From positions 2,836,501 to 2,900,500 of the forward strand of contig CANJKZ010000084.1 of the NCBI GenBank assembly GCA_947471745.1: a DNA stretch of 64,000 nucleotides. The letters run 5' to 3'. The stretch is from Closterium sp. Naga37s-1. Lineage: Eukaryota; Streptophyta; Zygnematophyceae; Desmidiales; Closteriaceae. Below, one piece after another: positions 28,371 through 38,307 of this stretch. Position 1 is the stretch's first letter. Each line of letters begins with the position of its first letter. The position numbers and the translations under genes were made by a program. The notes beneath the pieces are model-generated. The model saw nothing but the letters and a program-made list of their open reading frames with translations. It was not told where the DNA came from and did no database searches.

Positions 28371-30692
28371 GGTTCTGTCTCTGCTGTTTCTGGAGGCGCT
28401 GCGCGGCCGCGGCCGTACTACGTTCCGCTCCTTCAGCAGGTTCTTGGCTCCCCGCCTTCTCCTGGTCCTCCTCCTCCTTTCCTGAGTCCACCGCCTGTCT
28501 AGTCACAGTCGTAGTTGCAGCCGGCCTCTCCACTGCCTGGTCCTTCTCCTTACTCTTAACTGACTAGAGGTCTTACGGAGCGTCGTGAGCCTGAGTCTCG
28601 TCCTATGTTGCCTATGTCTCGTTCTGCGTCGCCAGTCCGTACTGTTCGCGCTGGTCGTGTTTCGCGTCCGCGTCCTCCTCCTGTCCCTGGCACTCACTCT
28701 ATGACTCTGCGTCCTTCCACTGCTCCACAGCGTGTCCCTTTGCCATCTCCTCCTGCGTCCTCTCTTCCTTCCGGTCCGGACCTTGCGTCTGACTCCCTAC
28801 GTGCTGCTCGTCCAGTTGTCACGCGTTTTCTGGCCACTGCTGTCACTGACCCTTTGTTTGAGTCCACTGCTGCGTCTGCTCTTGTTGCTGAGCTTGTTGA
28901 CTTTGCTGCAGCCTGTCGCCTAGACTACGCCATTAGTCTTGTTGCTGAGTCTGCGTCTGCGTCTGTCTGTCCTCCGTCCGTCGGGGGTGAGTGTGCTCTT
29001 GGCATGGATGTTCTTGAGGACAGACAGGAGGACTTTGAGTGCTTTGCTGCTTCTGTACCTCATCTCGTGTCCATGCTGATTGCCCCTGAGGGAGACTCGG
29101 ATGCACCAGACATCCCGACCCCGCGCTCTTACGCAGAGGCGATAGAGGGTCCCTACTCCTCTCAGTGGCAGGCAGCCATGGACGCCGAGATGGCTTCCTA
29201 GAAGTCCACTGGCACCTACGTATACGAGGTTCCCCCACCTGGGGCGAACATCGTCAGTGGCATGTGGATCTTCAGGGTGAAGCGGCCGCCGGGTTCTCCG
29301 CCTGCCTTCAAGGCGCGTTACGTTGCACGTGGTTTCAGTCAGCGACAGGGAGTTGACTTCTTTCAGACCTTCTCCCCTACCCCAAAGATGACCACTCTTC
29401 GGGTACTGCTGCACGTTGCTGCTCAGCGTGACTACGAGCTCCACTCGCTTGACTTCAGCACTGCCTTCCTCCAGGGCAGCCTACACGAGGAGATCTGGCT
29501 GCGCCGCCCACCTGGCTTCACTGTGTCGTTTCCTGCAGGTACCCAGTGGAGCCTCCGGCGGCCAGTATACGGTCTCCGCCAGGCACCCCGTGAGTGGCAC
29601 GACACACTCAGGACGACTCTTGCTGCTCTTGGTTTTGCTCCTTCCACTTCTGACCCTTCTCTGTTTTTACGCACTGACACTACTTTGCCACTGTTCTACG
29701 TTCTCGTGTACGTAGACGACCTTGTCTTTGCTACTGCTGACATTGAGGCACTCTCCCACGTGAAGTCCGAGCTGCAGAAGAGACACACGTGCACAGACCT
29801 GGGTGAACTGACAAGCTATCTTGGCTTGCGGATCACCCGGGACAGAGCACAGCGCACCATTACCTTGACTCAGTCACACATGGTGCAGCAGGTCCTTCAG
29901 CGCTTCGGCTTCACGTACTCCTCGCCACAGTCCACTCCTCTGCCTACCGGTCACTCGCTCTCAGCTCCACCTTCGGACGAGTCCGTAGAGCCGAGTGGCC
30001 CGTATCCAGAGCTTGTGGGCTGCCTCATGTACCTGATGACTTGCACACGACCTGACCTCACATACCCTCTCAGCCTTTTGGCTCGCTACGTGGCTCCCGG
30101 CAGGCACCGAAAGGTGCACTAGGATGCTGCAAAGAGGGTGTTGCGATACTTGTGCAGTACATCGGGCATGGGGCTCGTGCTTGGAGGACGGGCTCGCGTT
30201 GTCCTCACTTGTCACGCTGACGCCTCCTGGGTTGACGACTTGGCTACGCAGCGGTCGTCACAGGGTTACACCTTCAGTCTTGGCTCCGGTTCTGTCTCTT
30301 GGCGGTCTACCCACTCTTCTTCTGTTCTCAGCTCCAGTTGTGAGGCTGAGATCTACGCTGGGGCCATGGCTGCACTGGAGCTTCGCTGGCTCACCTACCT
30401 GCTGACCGGCTTGGGAGAGGTGCCTCGTTCTCCTCCAGTTCTGTACGTCAACAACAAGGCCATGCTGGCCTTGTGTCAGGAGCACAGACTGGAGCACAGA
30501 ACGAAGCACATTGCTCTGCGCTACTTCCTTGCTCGAGAGTTGCAGCAGCGTGGTCAGCTTCGTCTCGCTTACGTGGCCTCACAGGCCAACACTGCTGATG
30601 TTTTCACCAAGGCACTTCAGCCTTGTGATCATCAGCGTTTCTGTACTGTTCTAGGCCTTGTACCTACTGTACCTCACTTGCTTACTTCTTGA
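28371..30692 (+). pseudogene. A4 linker end, reverse transcriptase and RNase H
   Basis: The reading PYYVPLLQQVLG leads into the Pro/Ser-rich linker (TAG 28500 for the CAG of A1). RT: SYAEAIEGPYSSQWQAAMDAEMAS then TAG 29199 (TGG in A1), MWIFRVKRPPGS, FSTAFLQGSLHEEIWLR, VYVDDLVFA. TAG 30120 (TGG in A1) falls before RNase H (HADASWVDDLATQRSSQGY, YVNNKAML with the catalytic-region Asp of A1 YVDNK changed to Asn). Natural stop 30690-30692. Confidence 0.9.
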
Positions 30693-30921
30693 CTCTGCTT
30701 GTACTGTACTCTATATACATATACCTGCATGCTTATACTTGCTAGGTTGTGTTCACTGTATTGTTTGTTCTCCTTTATATAACTCTGCATGTGAACTGGT
30801 CTTGTGGCCATTTGCTTGTGCTCAGACTGCGTGGTGAATTTGTGATCCACCCTGAGCTTGCTTTGCCTTTATTGACTGGTCTTGTGACCTCTTGTTCTCC
30901 CCCACTTTGCGTATGGGGGTG
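30693..30921 (+). other. A4 3' untranslated region and polypurine tract
   Basis: Conserved with A1 and A2; ends GTATGGGGGTG before the LTR. Confidence 0.68.
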
Positions 30922-31049
30922 TGTCAAACTTATACTCTATAATCTGTTTAGGCTGTAGTGGGGTAGTTGTTATAGGGTACAACACTTTTAGGTTTCCAAT
31001 AAGTACCCACCTGCTTTCTAGTTCAATCATTCCTCTCATTATTCTCACA
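30922..31049 (+). repeat. A4 3' LTR (128 bp)
   Basis: TGTCAAACTTATACTC...TTATTCTCACA; six mismatches to the 5' LTR by eye. Followed by CAATA (31050-31054). Confidence 0.93.
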
Positions 31050-31054
31050 CAATA

Positions 31055-31857
31055 GTAGCAACTAGATTGGCAAGATGGACTATATCAGAAGCCTCGCATA
31101 CAAGTCAACCACCAGCTTAGCCCGAAGGCAACTTGCCAGCTGGTCGGCCTCAGGCGTCCCCAGTCGACCTCCAAGGCTGGCGTGCCAGCACGCCAGCAAC
31201 AGGCCACCACAGGTTATTACATGAGCTCATGTGCGCTCACCTACTTCGAAGGTGCAAAGTGACGGTAACAACATGCAGCGCCACGCACATTGCGCAGGTG
31301 CCAAGTCGACCACATGCCGACGGTTGTACCTGAGGAATCATGTTGACCACGTCCCACCGAACCGCAGGTCGACATTGCCAATCTACACGGGCGACAGTCG
31401 CGAACCTCGCAGACCTTGTCGTCCGGGTAACCTGGTCAACCAGGCAACCATGTCGACCAGGTGTGTCATCCCAGGCCCGTCGACCGCCCAGGCCGACGAC
31501 CACCACATGTCGACCTCACCACGTCAACCACTCCCCTGGTTGACGAACTCCAGGTCGACAACCTACCTGGTCGACCAACTCCAATTCGACCAGTACATTT
31601 GTCAGCCGAGCATACCTAGTCGGCTTCCCCTGGTCGGCGTCACCCAAGTCGATGCCCTCCACTGGTTGACCTCCCAAGTCGACCAGCCGAAGTTGGCGCC
31701 TTCCCAAAGTCGGCGCCCTTGCAGTGGCCCTTGTGCAGGTCGACCAGGCCCGTCGACCAGCTTGCCCACTGTTGCAGGTCGGCTGCACTCCTCACACCCG
31801 ACCCCGAGGTCAGCAACGCCCAAGCAAGGACGAGGCCAACAACAACTCCCGTTGACA
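31055..31857 (-). repeat. C1 5' LTR, outer part
   Basis: Continues the C LTR after A4 (GTAGCAACTAGATTGGCAAG...) and ends CCCGTTGACA. Also full of GTCGAC-like motifs. Followed by GTTCC (31858-31862), the second target-duplication copy of C1. Confidence 0.9.
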
Positions 31858-31862
31858 GTTCC

Positions 31863-33643
31863 CACCTCTATTCCAAGTGGAATGGTGACATTGCTCCTCC
31901 CCCGCTCCGACCACTCCTTGAACATGAGCCCCTCCATGAACTTGGCATCTCTGGTGGTGAAGATCGTGTTGGATTTTGGATCCCACATGAGCCAGCCCTT
32001 GCTCCCCCGTGCAAGACCCAAATGAACAGCCCACACCGCTGCTGCTTGAAGCTTGTCATGCTTCTTCTTAGGGACATGCACGAGTCCCATGCACCCAAAG
32101 ACACGAAGCATATCCACCAGGGGCTTCTTGCCACTCCACTTCTCCATAGGGACCCAATGCTGACCTCCCACATGAGTCAACACCCGGTTCTTGATGACGG
32201 TAGCATGACGAATAGCGAGGGGCCAGAACCGCAAGGGTAGACCCGAGTCCACCAATATCGTTCTCCCGCCCTCTATGATGGTCCGGTTCGCTCTCTCTGC
32301 CACACCGTTGGGACGAGGGGTGTAGGCCGTGGTGAGCTGCTGCTTGATGCCGTGCCGCTTCAACCAGCTCCGGAACTCCGCTCCCAAAAACTCCCCACCA
32401 CGGTCGCTACAAATCGCCTTCACCCGCTTGCCGCTCTCTCGCTCCACCATGGGCAGCCACTCTTCAATGATGACCCTTGCAGCATCACTCTTCTTTGCAA
32501 GTGGAAACGACCAGGTGAGCCTTGTGTAATCATCCACCTTAGTCATGGAATACAGGGCCCCACCATCTCCGTTCACCTTCATGGGCCTCACAAGATCCAC
32601 ATGCACGAGCTCCACTGGGTCACTTGACTGCCCTACTGCCGAATGGAAGGGAAACTGTGAGAACTTGCTGGTCAAGGAATTCTCACAAGAGCCCACCTCC
32701 TTGGGCTCCTTTATCCTCAGCCCCTTGACTCTTTCCTCCTTAAACAGCTGTTGTACCTGAGGTAGCGCCACGTGGCCAAAGCGAGGGTGTGCGGTGAGCC
32801 AATCCGTCTCACCCGTGCTAGGAGTTACACTTGGTAGCGCACCCCTCCCATCCACAAGCAGCCCACCATCACTGCCATCACCACCTCCTCCACTGGTTAC
32901 GTGGCTTGCATGCCCTCCTCTTACAGCTTCAGCAGCCAAGCGCGCAGCCGCCTCCTTCCATGGCAGCACCGGTATCTCCCACATGGACCGGTGCATGTCC
33001 TTGCCGCCTCGGAGGTCCCACAACACGCGCCCATCCAGAGTTGCCTTGAACACCTTTGTGCCCATCATCTCCATCTTCATCCCTTCCTCACTCAATGCCT
33101 TGGTAGAGAGAAGGTTGGCACATAGTCCAGGGACAAGGAGAACACGCTTCAGCCCCACAAGCCTCCCATCCGCACCCATAAACATGGCTCTCCCCTCGCC
33201 ACGCACGGGTACAACTTCGCCGGTGGTTGAAACGACGGTGGCTGCCTTTGATGGCCTGACTTCATCCAGCAGATCCTCTCGGTTGGTCGTGGTCATGAAG
33301 GCTCCCGTGTCGATGACCCAATGGGAGGAGTGGTGAAGAGCAACCTTGGTGGCCGGTACAACCATGTCCTCGGAGCATGCCTCTCCTACATGGTAGAACA
33401 TGCCGCCATGTCCGCCAGCACCTCCATCGACCTCCTCACTGCCCATGCCTTCTCCCATAGCTCCATGAACACCCTTAGAGCCTTCAATTGATGGCTGACC
33501 AGGCCTCCAACCGCCAGGTACCTTGCGACACTTAAACCACGAGTGACCTTCCACATGGCAATACCAACACTTGCTGCCACACCGCTTGCCTCCCTTGTTG
33601 CCATGCTTCCCTCCCGAATACTGCTCCCCTCCAGAGCCTTCCT
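31863..33643 (-). pseudogene. F polyprotein, middle part: zinc knuckle, protease, integrase
   Basis: Minus strand, open over about 590 codons from 33643: a basic Gly-rich stretch, zinc knuckle CWYCHVEGHSWFKC (CX2CX4HX4C), protease HWVIDTGAFMTTTNREDLL (DTG), LLVPGLCANLLS, pre-integrase TDWLTAHPRFGHVALPQVQQ with only one of the two Cys (SCENSLTSKF), integrase LVHVDLVRPMKV, ICSDRGGEFLGAEF, PNGVAERANRT, tail SKGWLMWDPKSNTIFTTRDAKFMEGLM. The change of Cys-Gly-Pro to Val-Arg-Pro after the first catalytic Asp is unusual. No stop is seen in this segment. C2 cuts it at the Gag side and C1 at the linker side. Confidence 0.9.
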
Positions 33644-34549
33644 TGCGGAGATAACTCTATCAACGGGAGCTAGACTGCGGGCTAGGCACGGGGTAGGAGG
33701 GATCTCTGCGTTTGTTCACTTAGTCGTTCTCTAGCAAAAGTTGAGAAAAATGGTAGCAACTAGATTGGCAAGGTAGACTACATCAAAAGCCTAGCATACA
33801 AGTCGACCACCAGTTCAGCACGAAGGCGACTTGCCGGCTTGTCGACCTCAGGCGTCCTCAGTCGATCTGCAAGGCTGGCATGCCAACAAGCCACCACACG
33901 TCACCACACGTGCTCATGTGTGCGCACCTACTTCGCAGGTGCAAGGTGACGGTAACGACATGCACCGCCATGCACATTGCGCATTTGTTAAGTCGACCAC
34001 ATGTCGACGGTTGCACCTGAGGAGTCCTGTTGACCACGTGCCACTGAACCGCAAGTCGACATTGCCAATCTACCTGGGCGACAGTCGCGTACCTTGCAGA
34101 CCTCGTCGTCCGGGTAACCTTGTCAACCAGGCAACCATGTCGACCAGGTGTGTCATCCCAGGCCCGTCGACCGCCCAGTTCGATGACCACCACATGTTGA
34201 CCTCACCAGGTCGACCACTCCCCTTTTCGACCAACTCCAGGTCAACAACCCACCTGGTCGACCAACTCCAGGTCGACCAGTACATCTGTCAGCCAACCAC
34301 ACCCTGTCGGCTTCCCCTGGTCGGCGTCACCCAAATCGACGCCCTCCACTAGTCGACCTCCCAAGTCGACCAGCCTAAGTTGGCGCCCTCCCAAAGTCGG
34401 CGCCCTCCCAAAGTCGGTGCCCTTGTGCAGGTCGACAAGGCCCGTCGACCAGCTCACCCACTGTTGCAGGTCGGCTGCACTCCTCACACCCGACCCCGAG
34501 GCCGGCTCCGCCCAAGCGAGGACGGGGCCAACAACAACTCCTGTTGACA
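33644..34549 (-). repeat. C2 3' LTR (906 bp)
   Basis: Plus-strand TGCGGAGATAACTC to CTCCTGTTGACA. GTCGAC-rich second half as in C1. Lacks the 40-bp block of the C1 LTRs. Confidence 0.9.
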
Positions 34550-34677
34550 CTCCCCTACCGCGTTCACGCTTGGGCCCCCAGCCCAGACGGCAGCACTACT
34601 TGAAGAATAACTCGTCGGCGTGCGCCCAACAGACAGCACGCCGATCACCGCACCAGCCATGCAAGAGGGCATGGCAC
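34550..34677 (-). other. C2 polypurine tract and 3' untranslated region
   Basis: Minus strand CGGTAGGGGAG precedes the LTR start. No gene is seen. Confidence 0.6.
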
Positions 34678-35226
34678 CTACTGCTGCATGTCGTTGTCAC
34701 CATCGCCCACGTTGACTAGGCGCACCTGGCTGATTGCAACGGAGCACCGGTTGAAGGCCGGGTAGTGCAGCGCCTTCGTCAGGAAGTCGGCTGGCTGCTC
34801 AGCGGTCGGGATGTACCTCAGTGAAAACCTCCCGCGCTTCACCATGTGCTGCAGCCAAGCTTGTCATCGCTCCATATGCTTGAGGTTGCCCGTCAACCCC
34901 ATGCCCTCGGCGACTGTGATGGCCGACTTGTTGTCCACCCGAAGGACAGTCGGCGTCCCGGCGTACAACTGCCGGAATTCTACAAGGAGGAAGCGAAGGC
35001 GACGTCCCTCCTTGCCGGCTTTGGTTGCCGCCACGTACTCCGACTCGGTCGACGACAACGTCGCGCACTTGATGCGCTGGCTCGACCAAGAGATGGCGGC
35101 CCTTCCAAAGACAAACACGTAGCTGTCCGTGCTCATCCTATTCTGCTTGTTGCCGGCGTCGTTTGCATCCGCGTAGCCGACCAGCTTCAGCGACTCTGCT
35201 CCACCGTCGAACTCCAGGGCGGTGTC
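34678..35226 (-). pseudogene. C2 RNase H, C-terminal part
   Basis: Minus strand: ALEFDGGAESLKLVGYADANDAGNKQN, SYVFVFGRAAISWSSQRIKCATLSSTESEYVAATKAG, LRVDNKSAITVAEG, NLKHMER, then TGA (34864-34866), then the end of the domain to the stop near 34678. The upstream continuation lies at 54030, on the other side of B2. Confidence 0.86.
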
Positions 35227-35231
35227 ACGGG

Positions 35232-36029
35232 TGTTGGTGCAACCCTAAGGTTTGCATTTGGCTTGTTGTCTGTGTGTGTGCATGCGTGAGTGCATGGAAT
35301 GGTATGAGAGCATGAGATAATATATATTTCATGCTTACAATAGTGTGTGAATGATGACGCATGATTTTGAATGTGTGTGTCGAGTCAATAGCGAGTCATC
35401 GCTTGTCGCGTATCACGTCGTCGTTTGCGTGTCGTGTGCAGTTTTCTATTTTGTCGTGTGTGGAACGTTCGGCGTGTCGCAGGTGTGCGTAGCAGACTTT
35501 CAAGAACTCAAGGAAGAATTAATATTGATGAACCAGAGCCTTGGTTTCAAGATTTAAGTGATTTCGAAGCTCTCCAAAAGGGTAAACTCCAAGATAGTGA
35601 GAATAGTTACATTACTTTGTGTAGTGTAACATTTCTCTTGGTGTAGGCCCTTGTGGAGGGTAGTTTCGAGACCCTTCGTGGTTGGGGACAGTGTGGCACT
35701 GTTCCACATCACTGTACCTCGGCTCTTGGGGTTTGTAGGAGCTGGGAGTCATTCCCAACTCGTAAATCTTCCTAATTTGTGTTCTAAGACTATAGTGGCT
35801 GCCATAGTGCTGTTCCTTCAAACCAACGCTGTGTCATCAATTCTTTATAAAATCGTGCAATCTAAATTGCCTAGAGTAGGCGACGTTACGAGGCTCCAGA
35901 TCCAAGTTGAATCAGGTCATTTGAAGCTGTGACCAGAACGCTATCAACGTTTGAAACCGCTGTGCAGAAATCTAGCTGTGCACTCTATCTTTTGTTTTAG
36001 GCACATTCAATGCTATTGTGACTATAACA
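35232..36029 (+). repeat. B2 5' LTR (798 bp)
   Basis: TGTTGGTGCAACCCTAAGG...GTGACTATAACA. AT-rich GATAATATATATTTCATGC near 35316. A conserved hairpin-capable part lies at 35645-35760 (GACAGTGTGGCACTGTTCCACATCACTGT). Confidence 0.93.
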
Positions 36030-36031
36030 AG

Positions 36032-36044
36032 TGGTATCAGAGCC
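36032..36044 (+). promoter_or_regulatory. B2 primer binding site (initiator Met tRNA)
   Basis: TGGTATCAGAGCC two bases after the LTR end; complementary to the 3' end of plant initiator Met tRNA. Confidence 0.88.
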
Positions 36045-36063
36045 CCTTGGAGCAGTTTCGACA

Positions 36064-36326
36064 ATGGCTGGACCTGAGGAAAGGGGTGTCAGAGGTGCTG
36101 GTGGCAGTGGAGAAGCCCAAGCTCAAGGCCAACCTCGTGATTCAGCCATGGCGCCCGTGCAACAAAGTCTTGGCCCACCTAGGGATGAGCCTAGGGTGTT
36201 TGGGATTGACAAGTTCAATGGCGACAACTTCGCTAAATGGTCCTTCAGAATGGAGAATGTATTTTACCACTATGACCTGCTGGAGGTGATGGAAGGAACG
36301 GAGAAGCGCCCCGAGAACGACCCAGA
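36064..36326 (+). pseudogene. B2 Gag, N-terminal part (before D)
   Basis: ATG 36064 (MAGPEERGVRGAGGSG), then DEPRVFGIDKFNGDNFAKWSFRMENVFYHYDLLEVMEG, the typical start of a copia Gag, related to F Gag (FNLEKFSGEDWAPWSFRMELLFNHYGLLEVMDG). D interrupts at the codon for Glu in NDPE; 36322-36326 is CCAGA, one copy of D's target duplication. Reading resumes at 42148. Confidence 0.87.
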
Positions 36327-36835
36327 TGATGGATAGCGTGCGAATCTGGAGAGCGTACAAGAGATTGAGTCCGCCGACTTCGACGGAACATTGCATACAG
36401 CTCACGTAACCTTAAGCTATGAGCGGGTACGCGTTGGAAACTTCTTAATCTCTAATTTCCAGAATGGTAACGCCCGCCTTAAACCAAGGTCTAGGCCGAT
36501 CGCTATCGCGATTTAAGTGCGACGGGGTGTCCTAGCCGAATTACTTGGCAGCCATGGATTACATATAGGAATGGCTTAAGCTAGAGTTCAGATCTGAAAA
36601 ATGACGAGTTTGACAAACCCTACCATCCTAACCCTCGCCATACAACAATCCCCAACAACCCAAAATGCCAAACTAGCAAAACCAAAGGTGTTGTAGTGGA
36701 TAGCAAAGGTTTGTTGGTGCTAGTTTGGTGCGAGATCAAATCCAGCCCGTAACAAGTCTAGCAATCATATTTTGCCCAAACCCTTAGCCCACAACCAGCT
36801 AGAGCAAAATACCACAACCACCTACACAATCAACA
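36327..36835 (-). repeat. D 3' LTR (509 bp)
   Basis: Plus-strand TGATGGATAGCG to CACAATCAACA; on the coding strand TGTTGATTGTG...CTATCCATCA. Confidence 0.93.
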
Positions 36836-36848
36836 CTCCCCCTTGCTC
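36836..36848 (-). other. D polypurine tract
   Basis: Coding strand GAGCAAGGGGGAG, immediately before the 3' LTR. Confidence 0.75.
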
Positions 36849-36885
36849 ATGCTGGAGGTGGCTGAATACCACTGGGCAAAATCCT

Positions 36886-38307
36886 TCACTCCACTCCCCC
36901 TTGCCCAGGAAGGGGAGCCATCCACAGCATGATGTCGTCAAGGCAGAGAAGCACCAGCCCTCCGACATCCTGCTCAGGCACCATGCGAACATGGGGCTGC
37001 ATCCCCATCAAGGACATGCACACATCGTGCCGCTCAAAAGGAAGGGGTTTGGTGAGTATGTCTGCTGCCTGACGGTTGGTTGGGCACCACCAGAGGATCA
37101 CCTTGCCGCTTGCCACCATCTCCCGGATGAAATGCCACCAAACTTGCATGTGCTTGGTGCGGCCATGCAAGCATGCATTCTGTGCAAGGGCAATGGCAGA
37201 CTGGTTGTCCACAAATACAGGCACACCACCAGCAAGCACATGCCCAAACTTCCCAAACAAACGCTTCAGCCACACACCTTCCTGAATGCACTGACACAGA
37301 CTGATGTATTCACTCTCAGTGGTGGACAATGCAACCACCGGCTGCCTCTTGCTCTGCCAAGAGATGGCTGCACCATCAAGGCAATAGACATAGCCGGTAT
37401 GACTCTTGCGGTCAGCTGAATCTCCAGCATAATCAGCATCACTAAAACCCACCAACTCAACTTGAGGCTTGCTGTGTGCGGGGTAGAAGATACCTGACTT
37501 GACACAACCTTTCAGGTACCTTAGCACTCTCTTAGCAGCCTGTAGGTGAAATGCCTTGGGACAAGACACCACCTTGGACAGCTGTGACACTGCATAAGCA
37601 ATCTGGGGCTGTGTGGTCGTGCTTGCATACATGAGAGACCCCACAATGCTTTGATAGAGCTGGACCAGCTCATCTCTCAGCAAGGGCTCCTCAGCATGTG
37701 CATGCATGTCGAACCATGTAGGGAGAGGGGTACGCACAGGGTTAGCCTCAGAAAGGCCAAAGGACTCAAGCATGTTGAGAATGTACCTCTCCTGATTAAT
37801 CAAGATGCCACTCTCATCACGCTCAATCTGCATCCCCAAATAGTACTTAGCCTCCCCCAAGTCCTTCATGCGGAAATGAGATGACAAGAGACTCTTCACC
37901 TCGTCCAGCAAGACCATGCTTGAAGACATGAGCAGAATGTCATCCACATAGAGGTAAAGGGACAACCTGCCCTCATCCCTCACCAAGTGGTACAAGGCAC
38001 GGTCACACTCAGACCTCTCAAAGCCAAAATCCATCAACGCCTCATCAAACTTGAGGTACCACTGCCTTGGAGCTTGCTTCAGCCCATAGATTGATTTTCT
38101 GAGTCGGCAAACCCTGCCGGACCCATCATCAAAACCAGGGGGCTGCCTCATGTAAAGCTCCTCCTTCAAGACCCCATGAAGATAGGCAATGGTCACATCC
38201 ATGTGATGGATGTGAAACCCCTAGGAGGCTGCCGTCCCAAGGGAGCCTCTCAGGGTAGTAGGCTTACCCACCGGGGTAAACACCTGGTCATAGTGAACAC
38301 CCCGTGT
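36886..38307 (-). pseudogene. D reverse transcriptase (main part) and RNase H
   Basis: 438 codons open from MDVTIAYLHGVLKEELYMRQPPGF: YGLKQAPRQWYLKFDEAL, LYLYVDDILLMS (catalytic YVDD), YYLGMQIERDESGILINQ, then RNase H (LVGFSDADYAGDSADRKSHTGYVYCLDG, STTESEYISLCQC, VFVDNQSAIALAQN, HGRTKHMQVWWHFI, RQAADILTKPLPF). A C-terminal tail of about 45 residues follows. Upstream, between this part and 38308, lie two stops: TAA after AMGNI and TAG (about 38222) in place of a probable Trp (AAS-stop-GFHIHHMDVT). Otherwise the frame is continuous. Confidence 0.92.

Larger units (their letters stand above)
24014..31049 (+). mobile_element. Copia family A, copy A4 (full length, 7036 bp)
   Basis: The only complete A element in the window: two 128-bp LTRs (24014-24141, 30922-31049) and a perfect target duplication CAATA (24009-24013, 31050-31054), inserted in the C1 5' LTR. 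The LTRs differ at about 6 of 128 positions. The Gag-Pol frame is the same throughout, broken by TAG at 25257, 26919, 28500, 29199 and 30120, and by a shift at a C-run near 27945. It is therefore a full-length but inactive copy, defective for autonomous movement. Confidence 0.94.
16638..31857 (-). mobile_element. Copia family C, copy C1 (full span, minus strand; carries A4 and a solo B LTR)
   Basis: Both ends are defined: LTR starts TGTGGAGATAAC at 16638, LTR ends CCCGTTGACA at 31857, and the 5-bp target duplication GTTCC is at 16633-16637 and 31858-31862. It is inserted in F. Inside are a solo B LTR (19911-20709) and A4 (24014-31049, within C1's own 5' LTR). Without these, C1 is about 7.4 kb. 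Its LTRs differ by roughly 8-9% over the first 250 bp, so it is old. Several stops and two frameshifts disable it. Confidence 0.92.

Noticed and set aside
35651..35932. Small open frame MWRVVSRPFVVGDSV..., found in each B LTR, and its antisense partner
   Set aside because: Present only because the LTR is repeated; no start context, no known domain, and copies change it freely at the ends.
36032..36044. TGGTATCAGAGC sites as parts of tRNA genes
   Set aside because: No cloverleaf around them; each lies 0-2 bases inside an LTR, as primer sites do.
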